A stretch of DNA of 64,000 bases from Deltaproteobacteria bacterium (GTDB lineage: Bacteria > Myxococcota > JADLHZ01), in the NCBI GenBank assembly GCA_020848545.1, contig JADLHZ010000123.1:20992-84991 (forward strand), given 5' to 3'. Position numbers and translations under genes: made by a program. The stretch's first letter is position 1, and each line of letters opens with the position of its first letter. The notes under the pieces were generated by a model. That model was not told where the DNA came from, did not search any database, and saw only the letters and a list, made by a program, of their open reading frames with translations. Below are positions 25,952 to 34,948 of this stretch, piece by piece.

Positions 25952-26488
25952 ATGAGGTACTTGGCTTTATCGGCGTTCGCGCTCTCTCTCGTTTCCGGTA
26001 CCTTCGTGGCCGCGGCCCAGGCCGACACGCCCGCCTTCAAGATCGGCTACGTCGACATGCAGTCGGCGCTGAACCTGATCGAAGAGGGCAAGAAGGAAAA
26101 GAACAAGCTGAAGAAGGACTTCGACGTCAAGCAGAAGCGGCTCGACGACATGCAACAAGAGCTGAAGAAGTCGAAAGAAGACTACGACAAGCAGTCGGCC
26201 ATGCTCAAAGACGACGTGCGCATGAAGAAGCAGACCGAGCTGCAAGAGAAGTTCATGAAGCTGCAGCAAGAGTACGTCGCCATGCAGAAGGATCTCAGCG
26301 AGCGCGAGCAGGCCGTCACGCGCGAGATCTTCGGCAAGATGAAGGGCATCATCGAGAAGATCGGCGATCGCGACAACTACACGCTGATCCTCGAGCGGAA
26401 TGAAGGCAACGTCCTCTACTTCAAGAAGCACATGGACATCACCGACGAGGTGGTCCGCATCTACAACTCGCAATTCAAGGTCAACTGA
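25952..26488 (+). CDS. OmpH/Skp-family periplasmic chaperone
   Basis: 178 residues. AAAGGAG lies five bases before the ATG, the clearest ribosome site in the window. Signal peptide MRYLALSAFALSLVSGTFVAAAQA, then the family start FKIGYVDMQSALN, a long charged coiled coil (about 45-135, rich in Lys, Glu and Gln), and the closing strand YTLILERNEGNVLYF. Trimeric Skp proteins hold unfolded outer-membrane proteins in the periplasm. It is immediately followed by lpxD, the usual skp-lpxD order, with only five bases between. Confidence 0.93.
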   Translation: MRYLALSAFALSLVSGTFVAAAQADTPAFKIGYVDMQSALNLIEEGKKEKNKLKKDFDVKQKRLDDMQQELKKSKEDYDKQSAMLKDDVRMKKQTELQEKFMKLQQEYVAMQKDLSEREQAVTREIFGKMKGIIEKIGDRDNYTLILERNEGNVLYFKKHMDITDEVVRIYNSQFKVN

Positions 26489-26493
26489 CCTCC

Positions 26494-27528
26494 GTGGCCA
26501 CGCTCGGCGAGCTCGCAAAACTCGTCGGCGGCGAGCTGCGCGGCGATCCCAACATCGCGATCGAAGCCCTGATGCCCCTGGAATATGCGGGCGCCGGGCA
26601 CGTGTCGTTCTTCGCCAACCCGAAGTACGAAGCGGCGGCGAAGGCCACGCAAGCGAGCGCCCTCATCGCGAAGGCACCGCTCGAGGGCGGTCCGCAGCAG
26701 CTCATCGTCCACCCCGATCCCTACTTGGCCGCGGCGAAGGTGGCGCGCTTCTTCCATCCGCCGGACCTGCGTCCGCCCGGCCGGCACCCGAGCGCGGTCG
26801 TCGACGCGGGCGCCACAGTGTCACAAAAAGCTTACATCGGTCCGCTCGCGGTGGTGGAAGCCGGCGCGACCATCGAAGACGGCGCGCAGCTCCACGCGCA
26901 GTGCTACGTGGGCGAAGGCGCGTCGGTCGGCGCCGCCACGATCTTGTACGCCGGCGTGAAGCTGATGAAGGGCACGCAAGTCGGCGCCCGCTGCATCTTG
27001 AACGCGGGGGTCGTCATCGGCTCCGAGGGCTTCGGCTTCGCCGAGGACAAGGCGGCCGAGCCTGGCAAGGTCAGGGTGAAGGTGCCGCAGCTCGGCATCG
27101 TCGTCATCGGCGACGACGTCGAGATCGGCGCCAACAGCACGATCGATCGGGCGACCTTCGGCGTCACCCACATCGGCAACGGCACGAAGATCGACAACCT
27201 GGTGCAGATTGGCCACAACGTTCGCACCGGCGAAGACTGCGTGCTGGTCGGCCAAGTCGGCGTCGCCGGCTCCGCGAAGCTCGGACGGCGCGTGATCTTG
27301 GGCGGCCAGTGCGGCATCGGCGGCCACATCACGATCGGCGACGACGTCATGGTGCAGGCGCAGAGCGGCGTGAACAAATCGGTGCCCGCCGGCAAGCAGA
27401 TCGGCGGCACTCCGGCGCTCGATCACCGTGAATACATCCGCCAACAAATGGCCCTGCGCTCACTCGACGAGATACGCAAAAAGGTCTACGGCATCAGGCC
27501 CGCGGGCAGCCGCGACTCGGAGAAATAG
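26494..27528 (+). CDS. lpxD: UDP-3-O-(3-hydroxyacyl)glucosamine N-acyltransferase
   Basis: 344 residues, GTG start. N-terminal uridine-binding domain (about 1-100, with VSFFANPKY around 32-40), then a left-handed beta-helix of hexapeptide repeats (about 105-300), and a C-terminal helix. The catalytic His is in the IGHNVRTGED stretch near 235. Adds the second acyl chain to the glucosamine of lipid A using acyl-ACP. Length matches the family. Between skp and lpxA; fabZ, often found here, is missing. Confidence 0.96.
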   Translation: MATLGELAKLVGGELRGDPNIAIEALMPLEYAGAGHVSFFANPKYEAAAKATQASALIAKAPLEGGPQQLIVHPDPYLAAAKVARFFHPPDLRPPGRHPSAVVDAGATVSQKAYIGPLAVVEAGATIEDGAQLHAQCYVGEGASVGAATILYAGVKLMKGTQVGARCILNAGVVIGSEGFGFAEDKAAEPGKVRVKVPQLGIVVIGDDVEIGANSTIDRATFGVTHIGNGTKIDNLVQIGHNVRTGEDCVLVGQVGVAGSAKLGRRVILGGQCGIGGHITIGDDVMVQAQSGVNKSVPAGKQIGGTPALDHREYIRQQMALRSLDEIRKKVYGIRPAGSRDSEK

Positions 27529-27532
27529 AGAG

Positions 27533-28336
27533 ATGGCGAACGACATTCATCCGACCGCGATCGTCGAAAAGGGCGCCGAGCTCGACGGCGTCAAGGTCGG
27601 TCCTTACTGCGTCGTCAAGGCCGGCGTGCACATCGGCAAGGGCAGCATCCTGCACGGGCAGTGCTGGGTCGAAGGCGACACCGTGCTCGGCGAGAACAAC
27701 CAGATCTTCCCGTTCGCCGCGATCGGCACGCCGCCGCAGGACATCAAGTACAACGGCGAGCCCACGCGCCTGCGCATCGGCAGCCACAACTTCTTCCGCG
27801 AAGCGAGCACCGTTCACCGCGGCACGGCGCAGGGCAACAGCGAAACGAAGGTCGGCTCGCACTGCCTGGTCATGGCCAACGCGCACATCGCGCACGACTG
27901 CGTCGTCGGCGATCACGTGATCATGGCGAACGGCTCGGCGCTCGCCGGCCACGTCCAGGTCGCGAGCTACGTGACGATGGGCGGCATGTGCGGCGTACAC
28001 CAGTTCGCGAGGGTCGGCGCCCGGGCGTTTCTCTCGGCCGGCACGCTCATCTCGCTCGACGTGCCGCCGTTCACCATCGCCGACGGCCGCCGCGCCGGGC
28101 TCGTCGGCATCAACGTCATCGGGCTGAAGCGCGCCGGGTTCTCGCAAGAGCGCATCGTGGCGCTGCGGCGCATGTACAAAGAGTTCTACACGCCCGGCCG
28201 CCAGCGCGCCGAAGCCATCGCCACCGCCGAAGCGATCGGCGGCGAAGACGTGAAGCTCTTCTTGGACTTCGTCAAATCGTCGACGCGCGGCATCGTACAT
28301 CCACGCCGCGACATCGACGGCGACAACAACGACTAG
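27533..28336 (+). CDS. lpxA: UDP-N-acetylglucosamine O-acyltransferase
   Basis: 267 residues from ATG 27533 (MANDIHPTAIVEKGAEL). The LpxA signature is complete: beta-helix repeats, IGTPPQDIKYNGEPT (about 61-75), the catalytic His in NAHIAHDCVVGDHV, and a helical C-terminal part (LKRAGFSQERIVALRRMYKEF). First step of lipid A synthesis, transfer of a 3-hydroxyacyl chain to UDP-GlcNAc. Four bases after lpxD; a purine-rich GAGAG precedes the ATG. Confidence 0.97.
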   Translation: MANDIHPTAIVEKGAELDGVKVGPYCVVKAGVHIGKGSILHGQCWVEGDTVLGENNQIFPFAAIGTPPQDIKYNGEPTRLRIGSHNFFREASTVHRGTAQGNSETKVGSHCLVMANAHIAHDCVVGDHVIMANGSALAGHVQVASYVTMGGMCGVHQFARVGARAFLSAGTLISLDVPPFTIADGRRAGLVGINVIGLKRAGFSQERIVALRRMYKEFYTPGRQRAEAIATAEAIGGEDVKLFLDFVKSSTRGIVHPRRDIDGDNND

Positions 28337-29140
28337 GTGAGAACCCACCTGTCTTTGATCGCCGGCAACGGCGACTTTCCCCGCATGTTCGTCGAGTCCG
28401 CGCGCGCGCAAGGCGTGGAGGTCAGCGCCGTCGGCTTCAAAGGCGAGACGCTGCCCGTCATCGAGGGCCTCGTCGCGAAGATGAAGTGGATCGAGATCGG
28501 CCAACTACAGCCGCTCGTCGACGCGTTGCTCTCGTACCCCTCGCGTGAGGTGGCGATGGCCGGCGGCATCAGGAAGGTGCGCTTCTTCATGCCGATGCGG
28601 CCCGACGCGCGCGCGCTGAAGGTGGCAAAAAGCCTGTGGGCGAAGAAAGACGACGGCATCCTGCGCGCAGTCGCTCGCGAGCTCGAGAGCGACGGGCTCA
28701 CCGTCGTCGCCTCGACGATCTACCTGGAGAAAGCGATGGCGACCCAAGGCGTGCTGACGAAGCGCACGCCGAGCGATCGCGAGCGCGCGGATCTCGAGTG
28801 CGGCCTGCAGCTTGCGCGCGAGATCGGCGCGGCAGACATCGGCCAAACCGTGGTCGTCAAGGACGGCGTGCCGGTGGCGATCGAGGCGATCGAAGGCACG
28901 GACGCGTGCATCGAGCGCGGCGGCAAGTGGGCGAAGGGCGAAGCGGTCGTCGTCAAGATGCTGAAGCCGGGCCAAGACGTACGCTTCGATCTGCCGGCGA
29001 TCGGGCCGAAGACGATGAAGGTGATGAAGAGCGCGGGCGCGCGCGTGCTCGGCGTCGAGGCGGGGCACGTGTTGATGATCGAAAGAGACGAGACGTTGCG
29101 GCTGGCGGATAAATACGGTTTGACGGTGGTGGGACTGTAA
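28337..29140 (+). CDS. lpxI: UDP-2,3-diacylglucosamine pyrophosphatase, LpxI type
   Basis: 267 residues; GTG directly after the lpxA stop. LIAGNGDFPRMFVESARAQG at the N-terminus and MAGGIRKVRFF near 75-85 are LpxI features, and the C-terminal half holds RADLECGLQLAREIGAADIGQTVVV and AIEAIEGTDACIERGG. LpxI replaces LpxH in several proteobacterial groups and makes lipid X. The lpxD-lpxA-lpxI order places it in the lipid A pathway with high confidence; lpxB is not in the window. Confidence 0.94.
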   Translation: MRTHLSLIAGNGDFPRMFVESARAQGVEVSAVGFKGETLPVIEGLVAKMKWIEIGQLQPLVDALLSYPSREVAMAGGIRKVRFFMPMRPDARALKVAKSLWAKKDDGILRAVARELESDGLTVVASTIYLEKAMATQGVLTKRTPSDRERADLECGLQLAREIGAADIGQTVVVKDGVPVAIEAIEGTDACIERGGKWAKGEAVVVKMLKPGQDVRFDLPAIGPKTMKVMKSAGARVLGVEAGHVLMIERDETLRLADKYGLTVVGL

Positions 29141-29145
29141 AGACC

Positions 29146-29181
29146 GGCGACGGCGACGGCGACGTCAACGGCGACGGCAAC
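29146..29181. repeat. Hexanucleotide repeat (GGCGAC family)
   Basis: Six consecutive hexamers: GGCGAC three times, GTCAAC, GGCGAC, GGCAAC, filling the 52-base gap between lpxI and pdxJ. The tract ends before the GAGGGTGAG ribosome region of pdxJ. In one frame it would encode Asp-Gly repeats, but there is no open gene. A related hexamer tract lies before the prepilin peptidase gene at 48979. Confidence 0.7.
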
Positions 29182-29192
29182 GAGGGTGAGAG

Positions 29193-29906
29193 ATGAGACT
29201 GGGCGTCAACATCGATCATGTCGCCACGCTGCGCGAGGTACGCAAGGCGGCATATCCGGATCCGGTGCAGGCCGCTTTCTTGGCCGAAGAGGCCGGCGCC
29301 GATCAGATCACCGTGCACCTGCGCGAAGACCGCCGGCACATCCAGGAGCGCGATCTCGAGTTGCTGCGGCAAACGGTCCGCACGAAGCTGAACCTCGAGA
29401 TGGCGGCGACGCAAGAGATGCTGAACGTCGCGCTCGAAGTGAAGCCGGACACCGTCACGCTGGTGCCCGAGCGCCGGGAAGAGCTGACGACCGAGGGCGG
29501 GCTCGACGTCGTTCAACGTAAAGAATCGATTACATCGATCGTCCGCTTGCTGCACGACGCGGACATCACGGTGATGCTCTTCATCGACCCTGACCTCGAC
29601 CAGGTACGGGCCGCCCACAAGGCCGACGCGAGCGGCATCGAGCTGCACACCGGCAAGTACGCCGAAGCGCACTCCGGGGCGCAACAGGCCCGAGAAATCG
29701 AGCGCTTGGCCGAGTCGATCCAGCTCGCCAAGAAGCTCGGCCTCGGCATCGCGGCGGGACACGGCTTACATTATCAGAACGTGGCCCCCCTCCTCCGCTT
29801 CCCTGAGCTCGAGGAGCTCAACATCGGCCACGCGATCGTCGCCCGCGCGGTCATGACCGGCATGAAAGACGCCGTGCGCGACATGGTGCGGGCGCTCGAA
29901 CGGTAG
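29193..29906 (+). CDS. pdxJ: Pyridoxine 5'-phosphate synthase
   Basis: 237 residues. Typical PdxJ motifs: [15 protein letters not shown] at the start, [16 protein letters not shown] (about 36-51), [24 protein letters not shown] and the C-terminal GHGLHYQNV and [12 protein letters not shown]. Condenses 3-amino-1-hydroxyacetone phosphate with deoxyxylulose-5-phosphate to pyridoxine 5'-phosphate. Full length for the family; ATG with GAGGGTGAG upstream. Confidence 0.97.
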   Translation: MRLGVNIDHVATLREVRKAAYPDPVQAAFLAEEAGADQITVHLREDRRHIQERDLELLRQTVRTKLNLEMAATQEMLNVALEVKPDTVTLVPERREELTTEGGLDVVQRKESITSIVRLLHDADITVMLFIDPDLDQVRAAHKADASGIELHTGKYAEAHSGAQQAREIERLAESIQLAKKLGLGIAAGHGLHYQNVAPLLRFPELEELNIGHAIVARAVMTGMKDAVRDMVRALER

Positions 29907-29914
29907 GAGACCGT

Positions 29915-31480
29915 GTGAACGCGCCGCGGCACAAGATGAAGAACGGAATCTTCGCCAAAGAACGCCTGAGCGCGCGGCTCACCCGCATCGTGAGCGCAGA
30001 CAGGATGCGCGCCATCGAGGCCGAATGCTTCGCGCACAGCCTGCCGGCGGCGACGATCATGGAGAGCGCCGGGATGGCGGTGGCAGAGCGCGTGCTCGCT
30101 CGCCTGCGCGCAAACCGCCAGCATCGCGTGACCGTCGTCTGCGGCAAGGGCAATAACGGCGCCGACGGCATGGTCGCCGCGCGGCACTTGGCGCAGGCCG
30201 GCGCCGACGTCGTGCTCTGCTGCATCGATCCTGGCGCAGCGAGCGAAGCCAACGCCGTACAGCGCCGCTACCTCGAGAAGTTTTCGGTGCGCATCCTCGA
30301 CGAGGGCGATCTCGACTTGGCGATCGCCGCCGCCGATGTGGTCGTCGACGCGTTGCTCGGCATCGGCGCCAAGCAGCCGCTGAAGACCGCCTACGCCCGC
30401 GCCGTGAAGGCGATGAACGCGCACGCCCGTTGGATCGTCGCGGTCGACGTGCCGAGCGGCGTGAGCGGCGAGCCTGGCCTCAGCGTCGAAGCGTCCGAGA
30501 CCGTGACTGCGCACGCGATGAAGAGCGAGATGTTGCAGCTCCCGCAGCGCGCCGCGTGCGGCGAGATCGTGGTTGCAGACATCGGCATCCCCGACGCGCT
30601 CTTCGTGAACGAAGACGGCTACGCCATCGACGCGCGCTTCGTGCACGAGAAGCTCCCGCTCGAGCGCGGCCGCGCCGGCGCGACCAACGTGCACAAAGGA
30701 ACCTTCGGTCACGTCGCGATGATCGGCGGCAGCAAGGGCAAGAGCGGCGCGATCGCGTTGGCGGCGATCGCGGCGCTGCGGGCCGGCGCCGGCCTGTGCA
30801 CCGTGCTCGACGGCAAGAGCGGGGCGAAGAGGCCGCCGGCGCCCGAGATCATGACGGCGCCACTCGCGCTCGATCCGCGCTACACGGCGCTGTGCATCGG
30901 CCCCGGGCTCGCGGGCGCGCTTTCACCCGCGGCGCTCGTTCGCATGCTCGCCGCGTGCTTTATGCCCGTGGTGCTCGACGCCGACGCGTTGAACGCCATC
31001 GCGACCCTCGGCGGCGAAGGCCTGACGAAGCTCGGCCCGGGCCCGCGCATCCTCACGCCGCATCCCTTGGAGCTCGCGCGCCTTGCGGGCGTCGAGACCG
31101 AGGCGATCCAGAGCGATCGCTTGGGCCATGCGAGTCGGATCGCCAAGGAGTCTGGCGCGATCGTCGTCTTGAAGGGCGCGAACACCGTGATCGCCGATCC
31201 GAGCGGCGGCTTCGCCGTCAACACGAACGGCGGTCGTGAGCTCGCCAAGGGTGGAAGCGGCGACGTGCTCGCCGGGATCATCGCCGGCCTCATCGCGCAA
31301 AAACCGCTCCGCGCGCGCGACGACGGCGCCTTCGTCGCCGCCGCGGCCGCCGTACACTTGCACGCGCTCGCCGCCGAGATCGCTGGCGAGCAGAAGGCGC
31401 GGGCGAGCGTGCTCGCGTCGGACATCTGCGAGCGCTTACCGGACGCGATGCGCCTGGCCGAGCTGCGAGCCCGCGCGTGA
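29915..31480 (+). CDS. nnrDE: Bifunctional NAD(P)HX epimerase / ADP-dependent dehydratase
   Basis: 521 residues, GTG 29915 with AGGAG five bases upstream (ATG 29936 is the alternative). N-terminal YjeF domain (about 20-235): MESAGMAVAERV and CGKGNNGADGMVAARHL. C-terminal ribokinase-like domain (about 250-515): NVHKGTFGHVAMIGGSKGKSGA, MPVVLDADALNAI, LTPHPLELARLAGV and GGSGDVLAGIIAGLIAQ. Together they repair hydrated NADH and NADPH. Standard length; overlaps tsaE (GTGA). Confidence 0.95.
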   Translation: MNAPRHKMKNGIFAKERLSARLTRIVSADRMRAIEAECFAHSLPAATIMESAGMAVAERVLARLRANRQHRVTVVCGKGNNGADGMVAARHLAQAGADVVLCCIDPGAASEANAVQRRYLEKFSVRILDEGDLDLAIAAADVVVDALLGIGAKQPLKTAYARAVKAMNAHARWIVAVDVPSGVSGEPGLSVEASETVTAHAMKSEMLQLPQRAACGEIVVADIGIPDALFVNEDGYAIDARFVHEKLPLERGRAGATNVHKGTFGHVAMIGGSKGKSGAIALAAIAALRAGAGLCTVLDGKSGAKRPPAPEIMTAPLALDPRYTALCIGPGLAGALSPAALVRMLAACFMPVVLDADALNAIATLGGEGLTKLGPGPRILTPHPLELARLAGVETEAIQSDRLGHASRIAKESGAIVVLKGANTVIADPSGGFAVNTNGGRELAKGGSGDVLAGIIAGLIAQKPLRARDDGAFVAAAAAVHLHALAAEIAGEQKARASVLASDICERLPDAMRLAELRARA

Positions 31481-31935
31481 GCGTGCTCCTCGGCGACGTG
31501 GACGCGACGCGACGTTTCGGCGAATGGCTCGCGCGCATGCTCGTGGCTGGTGACTGCGTCGCGCTCAGCGGGCCGCTCGGCGCCGGCAAGACCACGCTCG
31601 TACAAGGGCTCGCGTGGGGGCTCGGGCTCGATCGCAAGGAGCTCGCGCCGAGCCCGACCTACGCGATCGCGTTGACGTACCCGACGAAGCCGATCCTCCA
31701 CCACATCGATCTCTATCGCGTGGACGATCGCGCCGGCACCTTGCTCTCGGACGACTACTTCACGAGCGACGCGGTGACGGTCATCGAGTGGCCCGAGCGC
31801 GCGCCGCTGTGGGTTCCCGAGCGGCGCTTCCTACTGACGCTTTCGATCGAGGGCGAGGCGCGGCGGGCGTCGATCGCAGCGAGTGACGCGGCGATGGCCG
31901 AGCGGCTCGCGCGGGTACCAGCGTTTGCGGGCTGA
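31477..31935 (+). CDS. tsaE: tRNA threonylcarbamoyladenosine biosynthesis protein TsaE
   Basis: 152 residues. P-loop GPLGAGKTTLVQGLAWGLG near 31-49, SPTYAIALTY, the HHIDLYRVDD metal region and IEWPER near 103-108 are all TsaE hallmarks. The ATPase supports TsaB-TsaD in making t6A37 of tRNA. It follows NnrD/E, the widespread genomic order, with a GTGA overlap. Confidence 0.94.
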   Translation: MSVLLGDVDATRRFGEWLARMLVAGDCVALSGPLGAGKTTLVQGLAWGLGLDRKELAPSPTYAIALTYPTKPILHHIDLYRVDDRAGTLLSDDYFTSDAVTVIEWPERAPLWVPERRFLLTLSIEGEARRASIAASDAAMAERLARVPAFAG

Positions 31936-31953
31936 GGCCGCGGGGGCTATACA
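31925..31953 (+). promoter_or_regulatory. Promoter candidate TTGCGG-N17-TATACA
   Basis: -35 TTGCGG at 31925-31930 and -10 TATACA at 31948-31953, spaced by 17 bases. The -10 ends six bases before the ATG at 31960, so transcription would begin at or next to the start codon (leaderless). No Shine-Dalgarno sequence at a useful distance. Confidence 0.4.
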
Positions 31954-31959
31954 TCCGTG

Positions 31960-32337
31960 ATGGCCGCAAAGAAGCTCGTCTTCCTGCTCGACGATATGCC
32001 GATCTTGTCGAAGCTCTACAGCGAGGTGCTCGCGCGCCACGGCTATGACACCGCCATCGTCACCTCGTCGGATGAGGCCTACTCCGACTTGCTGAAACGG
32101 CCGAAGAAGCCAGCGTGCCTCGTGCTCGACGTCAACGTCATGGGGTCGATGACTGGCATCGAGCTGTGCAAGAAATTACGCGACGAGCCCGACTATCAAC
32201 GCGTGCCGATCATCATGCTCACCGCCAACCCGTCGTGCGAAGAAGACGCCCGCACCGCCGGCGCCGACGCGTTCTTCACCAAGCCGTGCAAGCTCGACGC
32301 GTTCGTCGAGGTGATCGACGCCGTGACCGCGATCTAA
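31960..32337 (+). CDS. Single-domain response regulator (CheY-like)
   Basis: 125 residues from ATG 31960 (GTG 31957 also possible). One receiver domain and nothing else: acidic pair near residues 11-12 (FLLDDMP), phosphorylatable Asp in CLVLDVNVMGSMTG near 53, Thr in IIMLTAN, and Lys in FFTKPCKLD. No output domain, so it acts by protein contact. No histidine kinase nearby; its own promoter candidate is at 31925-31953. Two bases separate it from the methyltransferase gene. Confidence 0.93.
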   Translation: MAAKKLVFLLDDMPILSKLYSEVLARHGYDTAIVTSSDEAYSDLLKRPKKPACLVLDVNVMGSMTGIELCKKLRDEPDYQRVPIIMLTANPSCEEDARTAGADAFFTKPCKLDAFVEVIDAVTAI

Positions 32338-32338
32338 G

Positions 32339-33118
32339 GTGATCGACGATCTCGCCGACCCGCGCCTCGCGCCGTTCAAAGATCTGCGGGCCGATCGCGA
32401 TCGCCGCGGCGATCCGACCTTCGTCTGTGAGGGCTCGTTCTGCATCCGCCGCGCGCTCGAGCACCGCCGCTTCGTCGTCGAGACGGTGCTCGCGACCGCA
32501 GCGCAGCTCGCCACGCTCACGCCGCTCCTTTACGACGGCGTCGCTGTGCTCGAAGCGTCGAACGCGCTGATCATGGAGCTCACCGGGTTCAAGTTTCACC
32601 GCGGCTGTCTCGCCACCGTGCGAAAGCCTGCGCTCGCGGCGCCCGACTTCTCACCGCTCGCCGGCACGCCGCGGTCGCGCGTGGTGTTCGGCGAAGCGGT
32701 GAGCAACCCGTCGAACGTGGGCTCGCTCATCCGTAACTGCCGCTCGTTCGGTGTGTCGATGCTGGTGCTCGACAAGAGCTCCGCCGATCCCTTCTCGCGG
32801 CGCGCGGTGCGGACGGCGATGGGCAACGTCTTCGCGCTACCGCTCGCGATCGTCGACGAAGTCGGGCCCGCGATCGGCGCGTACCGCCGCGCGACGGGCG
32901 CCGAGGTGTGGGCAGCCACGCTCGGCGATCGCTCGCAGCGTTTGGATCACCAAGCTGCGCCGGCCCACGCCGGGCTCGTCGTCGGTACCGAGAATACGGG
33001 GCTGCTTCCGTCCACGGTGGCCGCGTGCTCGCGCGAGGTGACGATCCCGATGGCGGAGGGCGCCGATTCGTTGAACGTCGCCGCCGCGAGCGCCGTCTTG
33101 CTCTATGCGATGCGCTGA
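32339..33118 (+). CDS. SpoU/TrmH-family RNA 2'-O-methyltransferase
   Basis: 259 residues, GTG start directly after the receiver gene. N-terminal substrate domain (FVCEGSFCIRRALEHRRF, about 27-44), then the trefoil-knot SPOUT motifs: NPSNVGSLIRNCRSFGV (about 122-138), VGTENTGLLPS and the C-terminal EGADSLNVAAASAVLLYA. Methylates ribose in rRNA or tRNA with S-adenosylmethionine; the exact target cannot be told from sequence. Confidence 0.92.
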   Translation: MIDDLADPRLAPFKDLRADRDRRGDPTFVCEGSFCIRRALEHRRFVVETVLATAAQLATLTPLLYDGVAVLEASNALIMELTGFKFHRGCLATVRKPALAAPDFSPLAGTPRSRVVFGEAVSNPSNVGSLIRNCRSFGVSMLVLDKSSADPFSRRAVRTAMGNVFALPLAIVDEVGPAIGAYRRATGAEVWAATLGDRSQRLDHQAAPAHAGLVVGTENTGLLPSTVAACSREVTIPMAEGADSLNVAAASAVLLYAMR

Positions 33119-33133
33119 GCGTAGTCACAGCGC

Positions 33134-34939
33134 ATGGACTCCCCCGCGCAGCCGGCCCAGAAGTTCAAGAGCCTCGTCGACCTCTACGAGGTGAGCGCCA
33201 AGAAATACGCGACACGGCCGCTCTTCGGACAGAAGAAGGGCGACATCTGGGTGTGGCAAACTTACAGAGAGTTCGCCGAGCAGTGCGACGCGGCGCGCTC
33301 GGGGCTCGCGGCGATCGGCCTTCAGCGCGGCGATCGCCTCGCGATCATCTCGAACAACCGCCCCGAGTGGGCGATGGCCGCCTACGCGAGCCACGGCCGC
33401 GGCGCCGCGATCGTGCCGATGTACGAGCAGCAGAACGAGAAGGAATGGAAGTACATCCTGAACGACTCGGGCAGCAAAGTGGTGCTGGCGGCGACGCCGC
33501 AGATCGCCGAGCGCGTGCTCGAGTTCAAGAAGGATCTCTCGGGGCTCGAGCATGTCATCTGCTTGCAACACACCGACAAGACGCTCACCTGGGCGGGCCT
33601 GCTCGAGAAGGGCAAGGTGCCGACGGCGTCGATCGCGCCGGCGCTCGATGACATCGCCAACGTGCTTTATACCTCCGGCACCACCGGCAATCCGAAGGGC
33701 GTGATCCTCACGCACGGCAACATCGTCAGCAACATCAACGCGATTCACGAGATGGTGCCGATGCGGGAGCAAGACTGCTCGCTCTCGTTCCTGCCTTGGG
33801 CGCACGCGTTCGGTCAGACTGCCGAGCTACACACGCTCTTCTCGCTCGGCGCAGCGATGGCGCTCGTCGATCAGATCGAGAAGATCCAGCAGTACATGGG
33901 CGAGGTGAAGCCCACGGTGCTCGTCAGCGTGCCGCGCATCTTCAACCGCATCTACACGGGCGTCCAGCAGCGCATGCAGAAAGAGAGCGCGGTCAAACGC
34001 GCGCTCTTCTCCTCGGCGATGAAAAACGCGGCGAAGCGCCAAGAGCTCATGAAGCGCTATCAGACGAGCGCCGTCGTCGAGCTGAAGCACAAGCTCTTCG
34101 ACAAGCTCGTGTTCAGCAAGGTGCGCGATCGCTTCGGCGGCCGGCTGCGCTACGCGGTGAGCGGCGGCGCGGCCATGTCGCGCGAGGTCGCCGAGTTCAT
34201 CGATCGCTTGGGCATCATGGTGCTCGAAGGCTTCGGCCTCACCGAGACATCGCCGGTCGTGTCGGTGAATACGCCGGACGCGCGCAAGATCGGCTCGGTG
34301 GGGCGGCCGCTGAAGGGCGTGCGCGTGGTGATCGACAAGGAAGCGAGCGGCGATTCTGTGCACGGCGAGGTCGTGATCTACGGCCCGAACGTGATGAAGG
34401 GCTATTACAAGCTCGACCAAGAGACCGCGCAGGTGTTCACCAAAGACGGGGGCTTTCGCACCGGCGACCTCGGCTACTTGGACGAGGGCGGCTTCCTCTT
34501 CATCACCGGCCGCATCAAGGAGCAGTACAAGCTTGAGAACGGCAAGTACGTGGCGCCCGCGCCGCTCGAGGAGCAGCTCAAGCTGAGCCCCTACGTGTTG
34601 AACGCGATGGTCTACGGCGACAACAAGCTCTACAACGTGGCGCTCCTCGTCGCGAACGTCGACGCGGTGAAGGCGTGGGCGAGCGAGAACGGAAAGTCCC
34701 TGCCGGCCGAGACCGACCTACTGCTCGCCCATGCCGACGTGCGCGCGCTGTTCAAGGGCGAGATCGAGCGCTGCTCGGCAGAGTGGAAGGGCTTCGAAGC
34801 GGTAAAGGGCTTCATGCTCATCGGCGAAGACTTCACGACGACGAACGGCATGCTGACGCCGAAGATGAGCTTGAAGCGCCGCGTGATCATGGAGCGCTAC
34901 AAGCCGATGCTCGACGCGCTCTACGGCCAAAAAAGCTGA
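33134..34939 (+). CDS. Long-chain acyl-CoA synthetase (AMP-forming)
   Basis: 601 residues. AMP-binding enzyme with the P-loop YTSGTTGNPKGVILTHGN (about 178-195), GFGLTETSPVVSVN (about 364-377), GYYKLDQETAQVF, and the hinge/adenylate motif TGDLGYLDEGGFLFITGRIKEQYKL (about 442-466). The catalytic Lys region near the end is KMSLKRRVIMERY. Long-chain fatty acid activation, membrane-associated. Start ATG 33134; the spacer to the methyltransferase is only 15 bases. Confidence 0.95.
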   Translation: MDSPAQPAQKFKSLVDLYEVSAKKYATRPLFGQKKGDIWVWQTYREFAEQCDAARSGLAAIGLQRGDRLAIISNNRPEWAMAAYASHGRGAAIVPMYEQQNEKEWKYILNDSGSKVVLAATPQIAERVLEFKKDLSGLEHVICLQHTDKTLTWAGLLEKGKVPTASIAPALDDIANVLYTSGTTGNPKGVILTHGNIVSNINAIHEMVPMREQDCSLSFLPWAHAFGQTAELHTLFSLGAAMALVDQIEKIQQYMGEVKPTVLVSVPRIFNRIYTGVQQRMQKESAVKRALFSSAMKNAAKRQELMKRYQTSAVVELKHKLFDKLVFSKVRDRFGGRLRYAVSGGAAMSREVAEFIDRLGIMVLEGFGLTETSPVVSVNTPDARKIGSVGRPLKGVRVVIDKEASGDSVHGEVVIYGPNVMKGYYKLDQETAQVFTKDGGFRTGDLGYLDEGGFLFITGRIKEQYKLENGKYVAPAPLEEQLKLSPYVLNAMVYGDNKLYNVALLVANVDAVKAWASENGKSLPAETDLLLAHADVRALFKGEIERCSAEWKGFEAVKGFMLIGEDFTTTNGMLTPKMSLKRRVIMERYKPMLDALYGQKS

Positions 34940-34948
34940 CGCCGCGGC